Shown here piece after piece: positions 43,271-55,550 of a stretch of 64,000 nt of DNA. Made by a program: the position numbers and the translations under genes. The stretch's first letter is position 1. Every line of letters begins with the position of its first letter. The notes under the pieces were generated by a model, which was given only the letters and a program-made list of their open reading frames with translations, was not told the DNA's origin and did no database searches. The stretch is from Orobanche coerulescens (lineage: Eukaryota; Streptophyta; Magnoliopsida; Lamiales; Orobanchaceae). The stretch covers positions 100,814,501-100,878,500 of the forward strand of contig CM065814.1 of assembly GCA_033398695.1 (NCBI GenBank), in the 5' to 3' direction.

Positions 43271-43428
43271 GGTTATAAACATTGGGAGAAAGAGAGAAGT
43301 ATGAGAGGGGATGAGAGATGCTAATGAAATTGTGTATTCATTATGAAGGCCACAAGCCTATATTTATAAGTACAAATCTATGATTTCAAGGGCATATTAG
43401 TCATTCACTAAATATAAGTCAACCTACA
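43271..43428 (-). repeat. Candidate short LTR of relic G
   Basis: About 158 bp, minus strand starting TGTAGGTTGACTTATATTTAG and ending before CATTATCAGC. It holds TATAAATA at 43361-43368 and a CT-rich leader (CTCTCATACTTCTCTC). The other LTR is not seen, so the ends are tentative. Confidence 0.4.
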
Positions 43429-44538
43429 AGAGTTTTTCACCATTCTTTTTTGGTAATTTATTTTTATTTTGACACTTCTGGTATCTTTCAAACTTCTCTC
43501 GTGATCCTTTCTCCTCCCATGTTCGAAATCCCATCTTGTCCGTCCTTCCTTTTTTTTCCCACTTTCTCTTTGTCTCTCTTTCTCTCTCTAATTCCTTTGG
43601 AGCCGCTCAAGAGATTCTTGAAATCTGTATGATGATCGACTTCCATCAATTGTTCCACACAATCTATTATTTTCAGTATATATTTTATGTTTTTTTTATT
43701 TTTGAATTAGGAAGGGGAAGCTGTCGGAGACTAGATGGAGATTGAGGTGATGGAGTTTATGACGACTACAAGGATGAGATGGAAGAACAGAAGTTTCGTC
43801 AATTTTACGATTCTTTTTATTTAATGCTTAGGTGGTCTTTGAAAAAGTCTTTATTGTAACCGTGAGAAAGACAGGGGGTTTGGTTTATATTGAGAATGAG
43901 GAGTTTTTTCCCGCTCTTTTAAGTAAAAAAAATTCTTTTCTTTAATAAAATGGTAAATCGAAGGACAGTTTGTTGCATACAGATTACGATTATAACATGT
44001 GAATGCACTTTAAACAACTAGTAACATTTGATCAAAAACATTTGAATATTAATTCGTTCCCTATTAGTTTTATATAGACATGTCGACCTTGATTAAATAT
44101 TTTTAGGATTTGATCATCCTTTTTTAATGCCATTCTTATTAGTTTTTTATTTGCATTTTGTTAGAAAAATTAATTTTTAATAATTTTTAATGGCTAAAAA
44201 TTAATTTATGCAAAAAAAAATGATCCAGGATTAGTCTACATTCGTAGATAATCATAACATATCTAATTTCTTAAAACTGATTTTCAGTGAGAAATTAATG
44301 ATTAAAGTAAGCCATTTGAAAAGGCAATTTGAGATGAATGAGAATATGAAAAGTCCCACCCCATATTGAATATGTAATAAAGTTTAAGACACTTAATAAA
44401 GTGAAGAGTATTGAGAAAAATACCCCAAATATTTTGATAAATGTATCGTACAGTCTGTCCCTAAATGAAAGTTCATATAACACCTAAATATATATCCTAC
44501 AGCCAAATGGAGATTCCAAAGAGTACATCAAGAAAGAC
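43429..44538. other. Unassigned AT-rich stretch with a CT-rich tract
   Basis: A pyrimidine-rich run with many TCTCT words lies at 43540-43600, followed by AT-rich sequence. It might be low-copy host DNA, but I find no exon structure or protein similarity. Confidence 0.3.
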
Positions 44539-45582
44539 TGTTGGCTACATCAAAGAAGCTGTAAGTACTTTACTCAGGAAAAATAAAATACAATCCAACC
44601 GGATTTGGACTTAGACCTTTAAATCATTGTGAAATAAGTTTTTCTTTATTCACAACGTATTCACAGTTTCAAAGGAGTATTTAATGCCGACATGACAATA
44701 TTTAATGCGGATAAAAAGACTGTAGACTGAAAAGCATTTAATACGGATCAAATAGAATGTATGAAGCATTAAGTATGAATATCTTTAATTCAAGATATGT
44801 CTACATCTCACCAACCGGCAAATGGATATATTTATAACGTATCTATTTCCAGGATTATAAATAGCCCAAGGAAGAGGACATTCCTCACTTACTAATTGAT
44901 CAAGAATCCGAAGTATTCATTATCTAAGAGCAATCGGTTTCTTCAAGCATACATCATATATTCTTGAGTGAAGAAATACTAAGTCCTCAACTGAGAACAT
45001 CACACTATAGCCAAGACTTTCATAGCCTACAACTACTGTTCTGATTCGTGTGATTCAAAACCTTACTATTGAGATCATTAGCCCTGTTTGGACTAAGTTG
45101 GACTATTCCGACCTGTGTGGGATGAAGAGAGTTCAGAGAAAAGCTTCAATCTGTGTGAGAAGAAGCAACTCGAAGAAGCCTACTGCCAATATGTGTGAAA
45201 AGCTCAAGCTACAATCGTGTGTATCAAAATGTGTGAATGATACAGCAACGATTTAGTTAAAATCATACAGTTGTGTATGCCGTGATTTTAATAAACTATT
45301 TACTCATATGTGGAGGACCTGTGGACGTAGAGGGGTTTATCTCGAACCACATTAAACCCGTGTGTTATTACTTCCTGTATTTACTGTTTTCATATTGCCT
45401 GTGATTTATTTTATACTTACTCTAAAAACTTTGTAAGCAATAAGCTATATGACACTGTCTAGTTGCTGTATTTACAACAACTTAGTTTAAGACTTCCGCT
45501 ATGCATAATAAAATTTAAAAAAGAGTACAGTTTACTCAACCCCCCTTTCTAAGTTGTAAGTAAAGTATAGGGTGACCAACAA
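44539..45582 (+). repeat. Copia-like solo LTR H
   Basis: It starts TGTTGGCTACATC and ends GGTGACCAACA, so the ends are inverted. TATAAATA lies at 44856-44863, and near the end CAACCCCCCTTTCTAAG resembles SIRE/Maximus-type LTR ends. Flanking AAGAC and AACAG do not match as a duplication. Three TTTAATGCCGA-like words occur at 44680, 44701 and 44737. No primer site follows. Confidence 0.6.
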
Positions 45583-47290
45583 ACAGGGTTGGAGAGTGTG
45601 GTGTGGTTTTATTCTGTTCAACAACCCATAAAACATGATCAAGATTATGCCCCTAGCTTGGAGGTAGCTCGACCACATGCACGCACATGCGCGCCTTCTC
45701 GCCCGTCTAGCTGGCTTAGTTGGGCTCTTGATCTTGGTCTCGGACTTGGCCTGGGTCGTGGTCCTTGACCTTATTTCTTGGTAATTGGATCTTGGGCTGG
45801 ACTTGGACGGTCTTGGGTGGACTAAATTTACTTGGGCTTGGCCTAAGTTCTTGTTATATGGTGAACATTGTAATGCCTCTTCTGGTTTTCTAACTGTTAA
45901 AATGAAATGGTTAGTAGTTACTAGACACTAATTATGTGTCTTAAGTGTGTCTTAATGTGGCAATTTCGTGGCATCAAAGCATATTGAATCTATCATTGAT
46001 TCCCAGAATTAAATCCCCACCTGGTGGAGATTAGTGTAAAGAGGAGCATTCATGATGCATTTTTAAACCCACTAAAAAATACATCAATATTCAGCATAGC
46101 CTCACGCAGGGAGGAGCACTTTGCTCAGTTCTAGCACTTCTCCAGTTCGTCGAAGCTTTGATTCTGGTGTGCAACAGTTATCAAAGAGGTTAGCCATTTA
46201 TCTTTCGGGATAATACGTCTAATCCATCAGCACTATACATGACGTAATTGTCTTGTGGAAAGATCACAACCGCCTCGACTTTTCTACTTTTACGAGACAT
46301 ATTTACTATAATTTTAGTTTTTATTTTCCAGTTTTATTATTTATAATCGACTTGTAAGAATAGTAGCATTGTTCAGTGGATTTCGTTTTTCATTTGTAAT
46401 TTTTAAATTACCAAATCAGTTATCAACAACACATTTTAACTTTCTAATTTTGCAGAATAGGTCCCAAAATTCAACTCAGAATTCTGTAGTTGAGACTACA
46501 TTGGTTATATATATATTTGTAAAATTAGGTTCAGTCCTAAAACTTAGTAAAAAAAACACATAAGGTTACAAAAATGCCACAAGATATCATATGGTGATGA
46601 CATGGTGAAGATTGGACGAGAGACGAATGCCGATTGAGCAGTAAGGAGACTTCTGGTGGCTTGAAGTACTTTCAAATTGAATGGAATGTGTATGCGACAA
46701 AAATTATATAACTCCGATATTTGAACATTCACCTTTATTTTTTGAAAATGGTCTTGTTCCCCATATTTATCCAATTGTACTTTTATTTGTATCCACCACA
46801 TATACTAATACAGGCTACAACTACTTATGTATCAGGTGAATTAGTACTATATTTAGGGAGTGACAGTAGACCGGAAACTTCTACATGCTGGCCTTTTTGC
46901 CTGCCTTATAAACAATACAAGCACACATATGTTCTGGTGGAGTATATTGCATATGCTATAACAACTAATATCTTCACCGAAACTCTACCCGATTGAAGCC
47001 TCGAAGGAATGGAACCTCAGAATCTATCACACTTTCTATATCACTATCACTGTACACATTTATATAAATTATGTCTCCAACTACTAGATTAAATGAAAAA
47101 GATTAAATACGTAGACCAAGAATGTAATACAACTGGTATCTACATGCTTTTTGTGATGTATTTTGACTATATTCTTATTTTGCACGTGAATAATGTACTA
47201 TTCCAATCATATTATTATATGCATACTATGATGGTTGGCTATATTACAACATTACGATATTGTGTCATCGTATTTTGGTAATTGTGTTAG
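45583..47290. other. Unassigned AT-rich stretch
   Basis: I see no supported gene or clear element boundary. A segment at about 46000-46320 (with GGAAAGATCACAACCGCCTC and a nearby GGTGGAGATTAG) looks like degraded retroelement LTR sequence from general resemblance only. Confidence 0.3.
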
Positions 47291-48246
47291 CAAAATTAAA
47301 AGGTCGGATAATACCCTTTGAAATTCATCGGATAGTTATTAGTGCGGATACGGCAGTGGCCAACATCATGTTCCCCGATAAATTGTTAGAAGAAGGTTAG
47401 AGAGGTTATCCATGTTATGGTTGGACGTGTAGGAAAATACGGATGTTAAGAACGAAAAATGGTTCGTGTAGAGGGTGTAGCTTATATCGCATGAGGGACT
47501 AACGTACTTGATGCAAGTAGCCTATGTTATGCATGTGATGTAATGTATGCTATGGTGGAATCGAACAAGAGTAATCTTGATCCAACAACTTTCAACCACG
47601 TGGGGCCTAGCAATCGGCGCTCGTGGTTAAAGCAAGTCAACCCCTCTAACGTACGCAACCTGTAATGTATTTCATATACTACCTTCGAGTTTTTTCTTTT
47701 GCGCAACCTGTAATGTATTGCATATGCTACCTTTGAGTTATTAGCATATGTTATACATGCGTTATGTACGCTATATAACTCCAGATTGAGGCAGTAGCCT
47801 CTTGCAAACTATAACATACGCTAAGCACCTTACTTACGCTTAAAAGAGGGATGTAACATACGTTAATAATCATGCAGTCGATATAGACGAGCCTTCCCTC
47901 TTCAATTTTCGCGAACTCCTTCAGTATTTTCTCCCCAAAATTCATCTTTCCTTCAGTTTTGAGTGAGTTTAAGATCAACTTAGCTTGTGTATTCTCGTGG
48001 TGTTGGGTTGTTCAAACTTATTAGGGGAGTTCTCGAACATTTCAAGTTCGTTCTTTGCCGTTTTTTTTTGTTCTTCATCGTTTGAAGTAAGTTTGACCAT
48101 GCTTTGAGTCTTCTATAGTTTTTATTAATGTTATAATGTTTATTTCAAGCTTTTAGAGCTGAGGTAGTATTCAATTATGAATTCGTTTAGATAACTCGAA
48201 CCGTATAATTATTTCCGAAGACTATTGTCATAATTTCACTACTTAT
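47291..48246 (+). repeat. Decayed gypsy LTR-like stretch
   Basis: GCATATGC-, TAACGTACGCAA- and GTACGCTATA-type words cluster at 47500-47870, some 22-24 bp apart (about 47720, 47744, 47767). A duplicated GCAACCTGTAATGTATT block lies at about 47655 and 47703, 48 bp apart. A pyrimidine-rich leader-like stretch follows. It precedes decayed gypsy integrase, which suggests the remains of one element. Confidence 0.4.
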
Positions 48247-48269
48247 ATGGGGTTATGTGCAAAATTTAG

Positions 48270-49320
48270 GACATATCTCTTGGCTGATTCATTGATTCGT
48301 AAGATGGGACAAGAGACTATGACGTCCAGCTTAACTATTCAATCAAAGCTACAATTAGACATAGTGAAGAATAGTATTGAAGTATGGATGCAACGACATC
48401 AAGGTCAACTCTGCTCGATCAACATCCATTCATCCTTATTACACGAGATTCGTGGGGCTCAGATAGAAGATCCTGAGTTATAAGCAATCGCTGCAAAGGT
48501 GGAAGAGGGTTTCGTTTCAGATTTTATGATCCATGGCCACTTGGTGAGATTTAAGGGCAGGATATGCATACCGCCCGATGATGGATTGCAGCATATGATA
48601 TTGACAGAAGTTCATTCTACTCCTTACTTCGTTCATCCTGGAGCGAGTATAATTTACAAGGATTTTTGTAAGAGGTTTTGGTGGATGAATATGAATTGTG
48701 ATGTGCCAGATTTTGTTGTATGGTGTATGACATACCAACAGGCCAAGATCAAACTTCATACTCCAGCTGGGATCATGCAACTGTTATCCATTTCCAAGTA
48801 GATTTTCATGGATTTTTCTTACTAACCTAGCAACTGCTCAAGGAGGAAAGGATACGATTTGGGTCATCATCAATCGATTGACGAAATTTGGTCATATTAT
48901 ACTGATCCAAGAAACGACCGGGACAGAACAGTTAGCCAATATTTTTATCCATGAAGCGGTTTGGTTGCGTGGTGTGCCTACATCAATCATATCTCATAGA
49001 GACATTCGATTTATATCCCATTTCTGAAATGCCATTCATAAGGCTATGGCGACATAACTGGATTTCAGTACGGCATATCATCTGCAGATAAAAGGAGAGC
49101 ATACTATCCAAATGTTATAAAAGGAGAGCTTGTGTGCCCAAGTAGGGCAAAGACTGGATTCAACATTTAGGACTAGTTGAATTTTCGTGTACCAACAGCT
49201 GGCATGCGAGTATCGGTATGGCACCTTTCGAGGTAATGTATGTAAGACAGTGTAAATCACCATTGTGCTGGGATAATGCAACCAGTTTGGTCGCCACTGA
49301 ACTGGATTTAATATCTTATT
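48270..49320 (+). pseudogene. pol: Decayed Tekay-like RNase H tail and integrase
   Basis: It begins LADSLIRKMGQ and EVWMQRHQGQLC, parallel to element B after its RNase H. After a TAA comes DGLQHMILTEVHSTPYFVHP with an HxH-type zinc site and CMTYQQAK, where one zinc Cys (Cys-X2-Cys) has become Tyr. The core retains ISHRDIRFIS and a Glu in GEHTIQM in broken frames, then NSWHASIGMAPFEVMY and LCWDNATSL. Several stops and frameshifts are present. There is no identifiable start. Confidence 0.78.
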
Positions 49321-50045
49321 AAATAATAAATCACAATCGGACTCTAGCAAGACATTATGACTACAAAGATAATATAAGTTCATAGTCCACCAAACATTTA
49401 ACGTGTCAAATCCCTTTATGTAGTAGTACTATATTTGAACTAAAACTGTCACACTTATTTATGTTCTAATGATTTACCAATCTCAAGTATGCAGATTGAA
49501 TCAAATGACTTTCATTTGAGCATGACCATATATTTCCTTCCATCCTTCTCATCGAGCGGCCTAACAGATATCTCTCTCTCAAAATAGAGGGATAAATTTT
49601 CATCTTGATTATGCATTGCCCTCTACGTGACTTCCATTATCCTATTCGCTAATCTTATAATCACCCTTTCCTGGATGAAGTTAGATTATGTCAAAACATA
49701 GTAATTATCATTTTGGACAATAATCTTAGATTCTAGAATTTGTTGACATACTGATATACTGAGATTCACTTATGATAGTTTCATGTAGTGATGTCAATAT
49801 GGGTATATACAATATTGTATTCTCCAGCCAATATCAATAAGTTCGACATGTACCATACGCATAATCATCCAATGACCATCTATCAAACTTACATCAGTAT
49901 ACTAATCCCTTGATTCTCCGCTCTTCATGATTGAACTAGGGGTGTTCGATCAATTTATTGTTCTTGAGTAACTATTATTTCAATTATTATAATATTAAAA
50001 CATGCACATATTATGATTATCAATGGGAAATAGATATTATGAAAC
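49321..50045. other. Unassigned AT-rich stretch
   Basis: AT-rich, non-coding, between the integrase relic and the LINE relic. I see no motif that identifies it. Confidence 0.35.
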
Positions 50046-50590
50046 CTACAAGTATACGTCCATCACATGGTCTTGCATTATGTGAACAACTTCCTGCGCA
50101 ATAACAATATTATCTGTATTGTGCCTACTAGGCAAAAAACTAGTCCGATGAGGGCCAATCAAGTCAGGTAGGAGAGCCTGTAATTTATGCAAAATAATAT
50201 TCATCACTATCTTATAAGTAACTGTACATAAACTAATAGGTCGGAACATCTTCAACGTAGCAGGATTAGCAACTTTAGGGATTAAAGCAAAAAGAGTGCC
50301 ACAAACATTCAGCCCTGTTCAAATATGTCACTAACATAATTACAAAATGACTCTCCAATGAGATTGATAAAACAAAGCATGTAGTCCATCTAAACCCAGA
50401 GCTTGCAAAGGCTTCATACTAAAAACAGCATGTTTAATATCATCATGAGTGATTGGAGAAACCAAATCAGCAAGCAAGCTTACATCAACACTGTGGAAAA
50501 AATTCGGTACCAAATAGGAACTAAAAGAACTGCAATCCAAGGTGAATAAATGATAAAAGTAGTCAACAACATGCTCACATATATCTTTCT
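50046..50590 (-). pseudogene. L1-type LINE reverse transcriptase fragment
   Basis: Reading leftward, VVDYFYHLF and PITHDDIKHAVFSMKP precede GLDGLHALFYQSHW, then FRPISLCTVTYKIVMNIIL and GPHRTSFLPSRHNTDNIVIAQEVVHIM, the early RT blocks of plant L1 LINEs. Frames shift around 50260-50340 and reading stops at 50046, before the catalytic FADD. The fragment is cut on the right by the D-family LTR at 50591; an endonuclease piece of a LINE in the same orientation lies at 63835-64000. Confidence 0.82.
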
Positions 50591-51291
50591 TGTAATATCG
50601 GCAATTTTTGATTTTCGGTAAATTTCTTTTTCGGCCAGAGTCCATTTTGACGACTCGCACATGACCATTTCGTCATTTCGAGAATGATTAATTCTGCACT
50701 TTTTGTCATCCGAGTTCGTTTCGGTATCATTTTCTTGAGTTCCGAGCTTTTTAGCGACTTTTCCGCACTTGAGTTCGATTCTTGCGAATCTCGTCCGAAA
50801 CTGTTGTTTCGAGTTTCTCGTAAGTTCATTTAATATTATTATTCATGTTGCGAGCTTTGGTTTGGTGTTTCGATCGCGTATCGTGATTTTCGGACGTTTT
50901 GGGCCATTTTCGTAATTTCCCAAAGTTTTGGGTAATTACTTCCGTTGTCGAATTCCGAGCCTTCGGATGGTCGGAATTGTGTGTTCTCTTAGCTCTTAGA
51001 TTCGTCTTTGTGAGTACGTCGTAACCGTATCATCGATTCGTATTCAGGTTTGGGTTTCGGGGTCGTTCGGGCCGTCGGAGTTGGCCCCGGCCGAGTCATG
51101 GCCGGGCAATCTGGGCCCAGGCCGGCACTGGACGAGTCACGGCCGGTAGTGCTCGGCAGCTTCTGGCCGAGTCACGGCCGGTAGTACTCGGCAGCTTCTG
51201 GCCGAGCAGGCCGTACCGTGGGGCCGCGGCACATACCGGCAGGGCCGCGGCACACTCTGTGGCATTTTTCGGCCAAACCGACTGTACCGGG
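50591..51291 (+). repeat. Partial D-family LTR, plus orientation
   Basis: It starts TGTAATATCGGC; its first 200 bases are the reverse complement of the right ends of the D LTRs (TTCGTCATTTCGAGAATGAT matches). It then becomes GC-rich, with a 35 bp tandem repeat (from 51134, 51169) and GGGCCGCGGCAC at 51221 and 51242. It is cut at 51291 by F3; its right half is not found. Confidence 0.75.
51134..51255. repeat. 35 bp tandem repeat and paired CCGCGGCAC motif
   Basis: GAGTCACGGCCGGTAGT units begin at 51134 and 51169, with a third partial start at 51204. The GGGCCGCGGCAC motif follows at 51221 and 51242, 21 bp apart, the same pitch as the related motif in the D LTRs. Confidence 0.7.
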
Positions 51292-52428
51292 TGTTGTGTC
51301 GAGAATTATACTCTCCGACTGGCGATCGCCTCGGAGATCGGGCGACCTAGTCACTGCCGAGCAGCCGAGGCAGAACTTCCGACCAGCGACCAGGCGGCCG
51401 AGCCTTAACCCAGCGGACGAGCTAAATCGGCCAACCGAAGGTCCCAGGACAAGTCCCGGTGACGAGCGATCGACCTCAGATACGATCGTCATTCGGTACT
51501 CGACGACCGACTACTGGCGACCGACAAGCGGGCGATCCTCTCTCGGCATCTGCCGACCGACCCTTGGTGACCGACTGATGCCGACCCTCAGCGATTGGCC
51601 GATGACGACCCTCAGGGGCCAGCTATATACGACCGCATCATGCCGATAGTCATCCAGTCGGCAAAGACCGAGCCTCAGGACAGACACCACGTGCAAAATC
51701 CGAGACAAGATCCGCATATCATGGATCGTTGACCACAGCCTGGCAGAATCTTTCCACCAGCCGACAGGCCCACCGAAAGTTGTCAGTAAGGCCGCATGTG
51801 ACAGTGACTCTGGACGCGTGCTGGCTCCTCATTGGACCGCCCAGCTGGCGCCAGCACCTACCTTGGACTTTAGCCCGACAGCCCGTGTGATCGCCCCATT
51901 ATAATATTGGCCGGTAGGCGATCGCGCCATTATTATAATGGCCGGAAGGCGATTGCCCGCCAGAGGACAAGACTCGGCTGCCACTATAAATACACGGCTC
52001 CCTACACTTTTCAAAGGACCGAGATTCTGACTCTCTAAACACTCTGCATTATCGCAATTTCAGCATACTGAATCAACACCCAGCACTTGGCTATCTCCAA
52101 CTCTTGGCAACAGCTATCATTCGGTTCTTACTTCTCCCGGCCTCTCTCATCAAGAAGACGATCGGTAGGGACGAAGAACACCGAGCTTCGCTCAAGAGCC
52201 GGATTAACAGAGTCTTTTTACACTCATTGTATCTAGATTTCTCACATTAATACTTGTATCCACGAATATTCGTATTAATAACATCTCGCGAGAGCATTCA
52301 AGCCCGGGCCTAACAAACCCGGCAAATCTTGTATTATTTATCTTCTCTCGGAAATGCTCCCGCAATTGTTGTTTGTTGTCCGTCTTCCAGCAGTATTAAT
52401 CTTCGGATAAATATTTTGGGCAACAACA
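51292..52428 (+). repeat. 5' LTR of F3
   Basis: It runs from TGTTGTGTCGAG to GGGCAACAACA, 1137 bp, similar to F2 with internal length differences. TATAAATA lies at about 51985. Confidence 0.9.
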
Positions 52429-52556
52429 ATTGGCGCTAGAAGAAGGGCTTCTAACCCTCAAATTTTTACACCTACCGTCCCGAAGAACACTCACTGTTCT
52501 CGGAGTATATACTTGAAGTGACACTCACTGCACTTCAAAGAAATCTCTCAGAAATC

Positions 52557-52646
52557 ATGTCTTCCGCCTCCGCGTCGAAGAAAGCCGACTGCCCGGCTGC
52601 ACCCTGCCCGTCCCGGCCCCGAACCGCAGCCAACGATGGAAGGTAG
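52557..52646 (+). CDS. Short upstream ORF overlapping gag, F3
   Basis: It has 29 codons from MSSASASKKA to TAG at 52644-52646, overlapping the gag ATG (52636) by 11 nt. The matching frame in F2 is also 29 codons with several amino-acid differences. Confidence 0.4.
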   Translation: MSSASASKKADCPAAPCPSRPRTAANDGR

Positions 52647-53783
52647 CCACCGCGGTCAGAGACGCTCGATCCCGTCCCTGGACGGCGGCCCAAGCCTCTC
52701 GCTCGATCAGTTCCGAACCAATGAACAGATCAAAGAGGCCATAGCCGCCCTTCAGGGGCGACGGAGTGCTCTCAACGCGCCTCCCGCTATCACCCCCTCG
52801 GCCGTCCGCCGGAAGTCCAAGTGGAAGCTCAAGGCATTACTGGCCGAGCGATCACCAGGAGGCTCTCGTCCGCAAGAAAAGGCGCTCGCCAGCCGGGGCA
52901 CCTCTGTCTTCGATCGCCGGGGCAGTGACCCGACCTGGTGACCGGAGCAGTCCGGCCCTAGATACGAGACGACGGAGCTTGAGTCCGTCACCAGGAGCTC
53001 GCCCTACCCGGATCCCAGAAGGCAGCCCAGCCGTCTGGCTCCCCCTCGTCAAATTGCCGAGGTCGGCAGCAGCGGAGTCCGGAGATCGGTACACGATCGC
53101 CTCGGCTCCCGCTCCTAAAGCCGATCCACAAGCAACCGAGCCACGACGATTGCCGCATTGCAACGTCAACTCGACGAGATGAAGGCGCTCCTGGAATCTA
53201 GGGCAGGCGCCAAGAAGACGATCGCCGAGCCAAGCGAGCCGCTCACGATCTACATCGAGCTCGCCCCCGTGCAGCACAAGATCGCTCCTCCGCAAACTCC
53301 TTTGTACGAGGGGCGATCGGACCCCCAAACACACCTGAGCAAGTTCAACATCTACATGACCGGGTGTGGGGCATCAGACGCGACCCGGTGCCGAATGTTC
53401 CCTCTGACGCTGGACGATCTCGCCCACCGGTGGTACACCTTATTGCCACCTCGGTCCATTGGCTCCTTTAACCAGCTGGCGCACGTCTTCACGGAGTATT
53501 TCGCCACCAGGGTCGTCCGGCTAGAAGGTCCCTTTCGCATGATGCAAATCAAGCAGGGAGAAGAAGAGTCCGACTCGAACTACATCGACCGGGTAGATGT
53601 AATCATCCTCAACGGCGAGCCCGTAAGCGATGAAAGCGCCCTCTACGCGGTCCTGGGAGGATTTCAGGGCTTTTCGCCTATGTTCAGGCATCTCACGAAA
53701 AACCAACCTACGACCTACGCAGCCTTCCGGGCTAGAGCCGCAGATTTTCTGGTCAGGCAGAGGTTTCTTCTTAGCCTGTGAGC
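52636..53783 (+). pseudogene. gag: Gag of F3, frameshifted
   Basis: The first 101 codons from 52636 match the F2 Gag N-terminus and stop at a TGA after SDPTW. The middle reads in other frames, and the frame matching the F2 core runs from about 53158 (MQRQLDEMKALLES) to a TGA at 53779-53781 at the position of Gly in F2. The core motifs CRMFPLTLDDLAHRWYTLLP and HVFTEYFATR are present. The core is well kept although the gene as a whole is broken. Confidence 0.83.
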
Positions 53784-54694
53784 AGCGCGATCGGCGCCCG
53801 GACGACGATCTCCCGCCCGATCGCCGATATCGACCTACGAATAAAGCGATCGTCAGCCGAGTGACGATCGACAGTTTTCCGGCCCGATCGCCGATCATCA
53901 CGCTACATCATCATCAACCCGGAGGACACGATCGCCATCTATAGTCCAGCATTTAACATGAGGGACTAAGGCTCGCGATCACCTCCACCGCACATCGTAA
54001 AGCCATGGTCCTGGTAGTCGATGGAACCGGCTGCTTCGACCATGCAAGGTCCCTTTCGGCCGAGATCGCCCGCCCTTCGTTTAAATACGAGGCCGGCGTA
54101 GTCTGAGGGCTCTCCAAAATTAATCAGTGGACGCGATCGCCCGCCCTCAAGGATCATCATCTAACTTGGTGAACCCGGACAAAGCGACACGTGCCACAAC
54201 CCCCGTCTCAACGTACACCGTCGAGGTCGGCCATCTCCATGGCAGGCCGAGGTGGAAGCAGAGCCAAACAAGCCGCGGAGGTGGAGTTGATTCATCCGAC
54301 GCTGCCCCGCGCAAGGACTCCTCTAGACCGAGACCGCACGCCCTTCGTTTAAATACGAGGCGAGGCGCAGCCTAACAGAGGACCCTCATAATAAAGTGAG
54401 TCACGAGACACTCAATGTCTTCGCGCACCAAGACACGGTCATGGAGTCGGTCCATCGAATTCCGCGACTGTGCACGATTCCTCAAACAAGCGAAACCATC
54501 AAGTTTCCGAGGGGGATCGGCCAATATTGTTTTTTGTAGGTACAAGACCGAAAGATAGCTAGCCAATCGACCATGATAGCCCAAGTCCGAATCCTAAGTC
54601 AGCTCAGCAAGATCGCCCATCCTCATCTTACACGATCGCCAGCAAGAACCACCTCGCCCCATGTCTTCAACATAGGAGCAAGCTGGGGGGCAAT
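53784..54694 (+). other. F3 3' untranslated region and polypurine tract
   Basis: Non-coding, closely parallel to 32707-33546 of F2, with the TTCGTTTAAATACGAGG repeat and the terminal AGCAAGCTGGGGGGCAAT. Confidence 0.7.
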
Positions 54695-54980
54695 TGTTGT
54701 GTCGAGAATTATACTCTCCGACTGGCGATCGCCTCGGAGATCGGGCAACCTAGTCACTGCCGAGCAGCCGAGGCAGAACTGCCGACCAGCGACCAGGCGG
54801 CCGAGCCTCAACCCAGCGGACGAGCTAAATCGGCCAACCGAAGGTCCCAGGACAAGTCCCGGTGCCGAGCGATCGACCTCAGATACGATCGTCACTCGGT
54901 ACTCGGCGACCGACTACTGGCGACCGACAAGCGGGCGATCCTCTCTCGGCATCTGCCGACCCACCCTTAGTGACCGACTG
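54695..54980 (+). repeat. F3 3' LTR, part before D
   Basis: It matches the start of 51292-52428 up to the GACTG target site (54976-54980). The continuation is at 63393. Confidence 0.9.
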
Positions 54981-55019
54981 TGTAACACCCCCAAGATATT
55001 CGAGGTGTATTACAGCGCC

Positions 55020-55042
55020 GTGGACCCCTACATGGGACCCAC
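55020..55042 (-). other. U5 terminal hairpin, D 3' LTR
   Basis: Arms GTGGACCCC and GGGACCCAC flank loop TACAT, 39 nt from the LTR end. Two A/C or C/A oppositions become G-U pairs in minus-strand RNA, so all nine pairs form in the sense transcript. The right LTR has loop GACAT at 61109-61131. Confidence 0.65.
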
Positions 55043-55550
55043 CAGGCTAACAAAAGAAAAACACCACTCGACTAACCATCTCGGTTAGCAAGGAAACAAT
55101 TATTAACAACAAGAACATAAAACAACACGTCCGGCACAACCGGCATAATCAACATCAACCGACAAATACAGTAACTCCAACAAAGACGAATCACAATCTG
55201 AGAGGAAAAGCCTAAGTACTCGCGAGTACAATATATAAGTTTACAATTTGGAAAACATCCACATCAAAAGAGACAGTAGGAAATAACAAGACTCAATTGC
55301 ACATGTCAACAACCTTGGCCGACATCCTCGTACCATCCCAGCGCCCGCTCGTCTGACTAACATAACCTGAAATCCATAACAAGAATTTCCCCGACAACGG
55401 GTCCCCAGAGGGGTTAGCAATTACGCTAGTACAAGTATTCAAGGCAAACCAATCGCTTACACATTTCATAGTACATGCACCAAAATCATTTCAAAAACCA
55501 AAACTAGACATGTCTTTTCCGGAAACAAACAGTCAAACAATTAGCCTTGA

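Larger units (their letters stand above)
42394..43428 (-). mobile_element. Minus-strand short-LTR copia relic G
   Basis: At 42394-42490 the minus strand reads like the end of a plant copia element (CTTTTTTCCCCTCAATAGG, CCTAATAAGGTTTTAATAAG). At 43248-43428 are a primer-site-like segment and a short LTR-like stretch with a TATA box. The roughly 750 bases between are AT-rich with no pol similarity I can see. I infer an internally deleted element into whose 3' region E inserted. Confidence 0.5.

Noticed and set aside
43440..44000. Host gene 5' region with CT-rich leader
   Set aside because: The CT-rich tract and AT-rich surroundings are suggestive, but no exon, splice pattern or protein similarity supports a gene.
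44534..45587. AAGAC and AACAG as a target duplication of solo LTR H
   Set aside because: Only three of five positions agree; not enough to claim a duplication.
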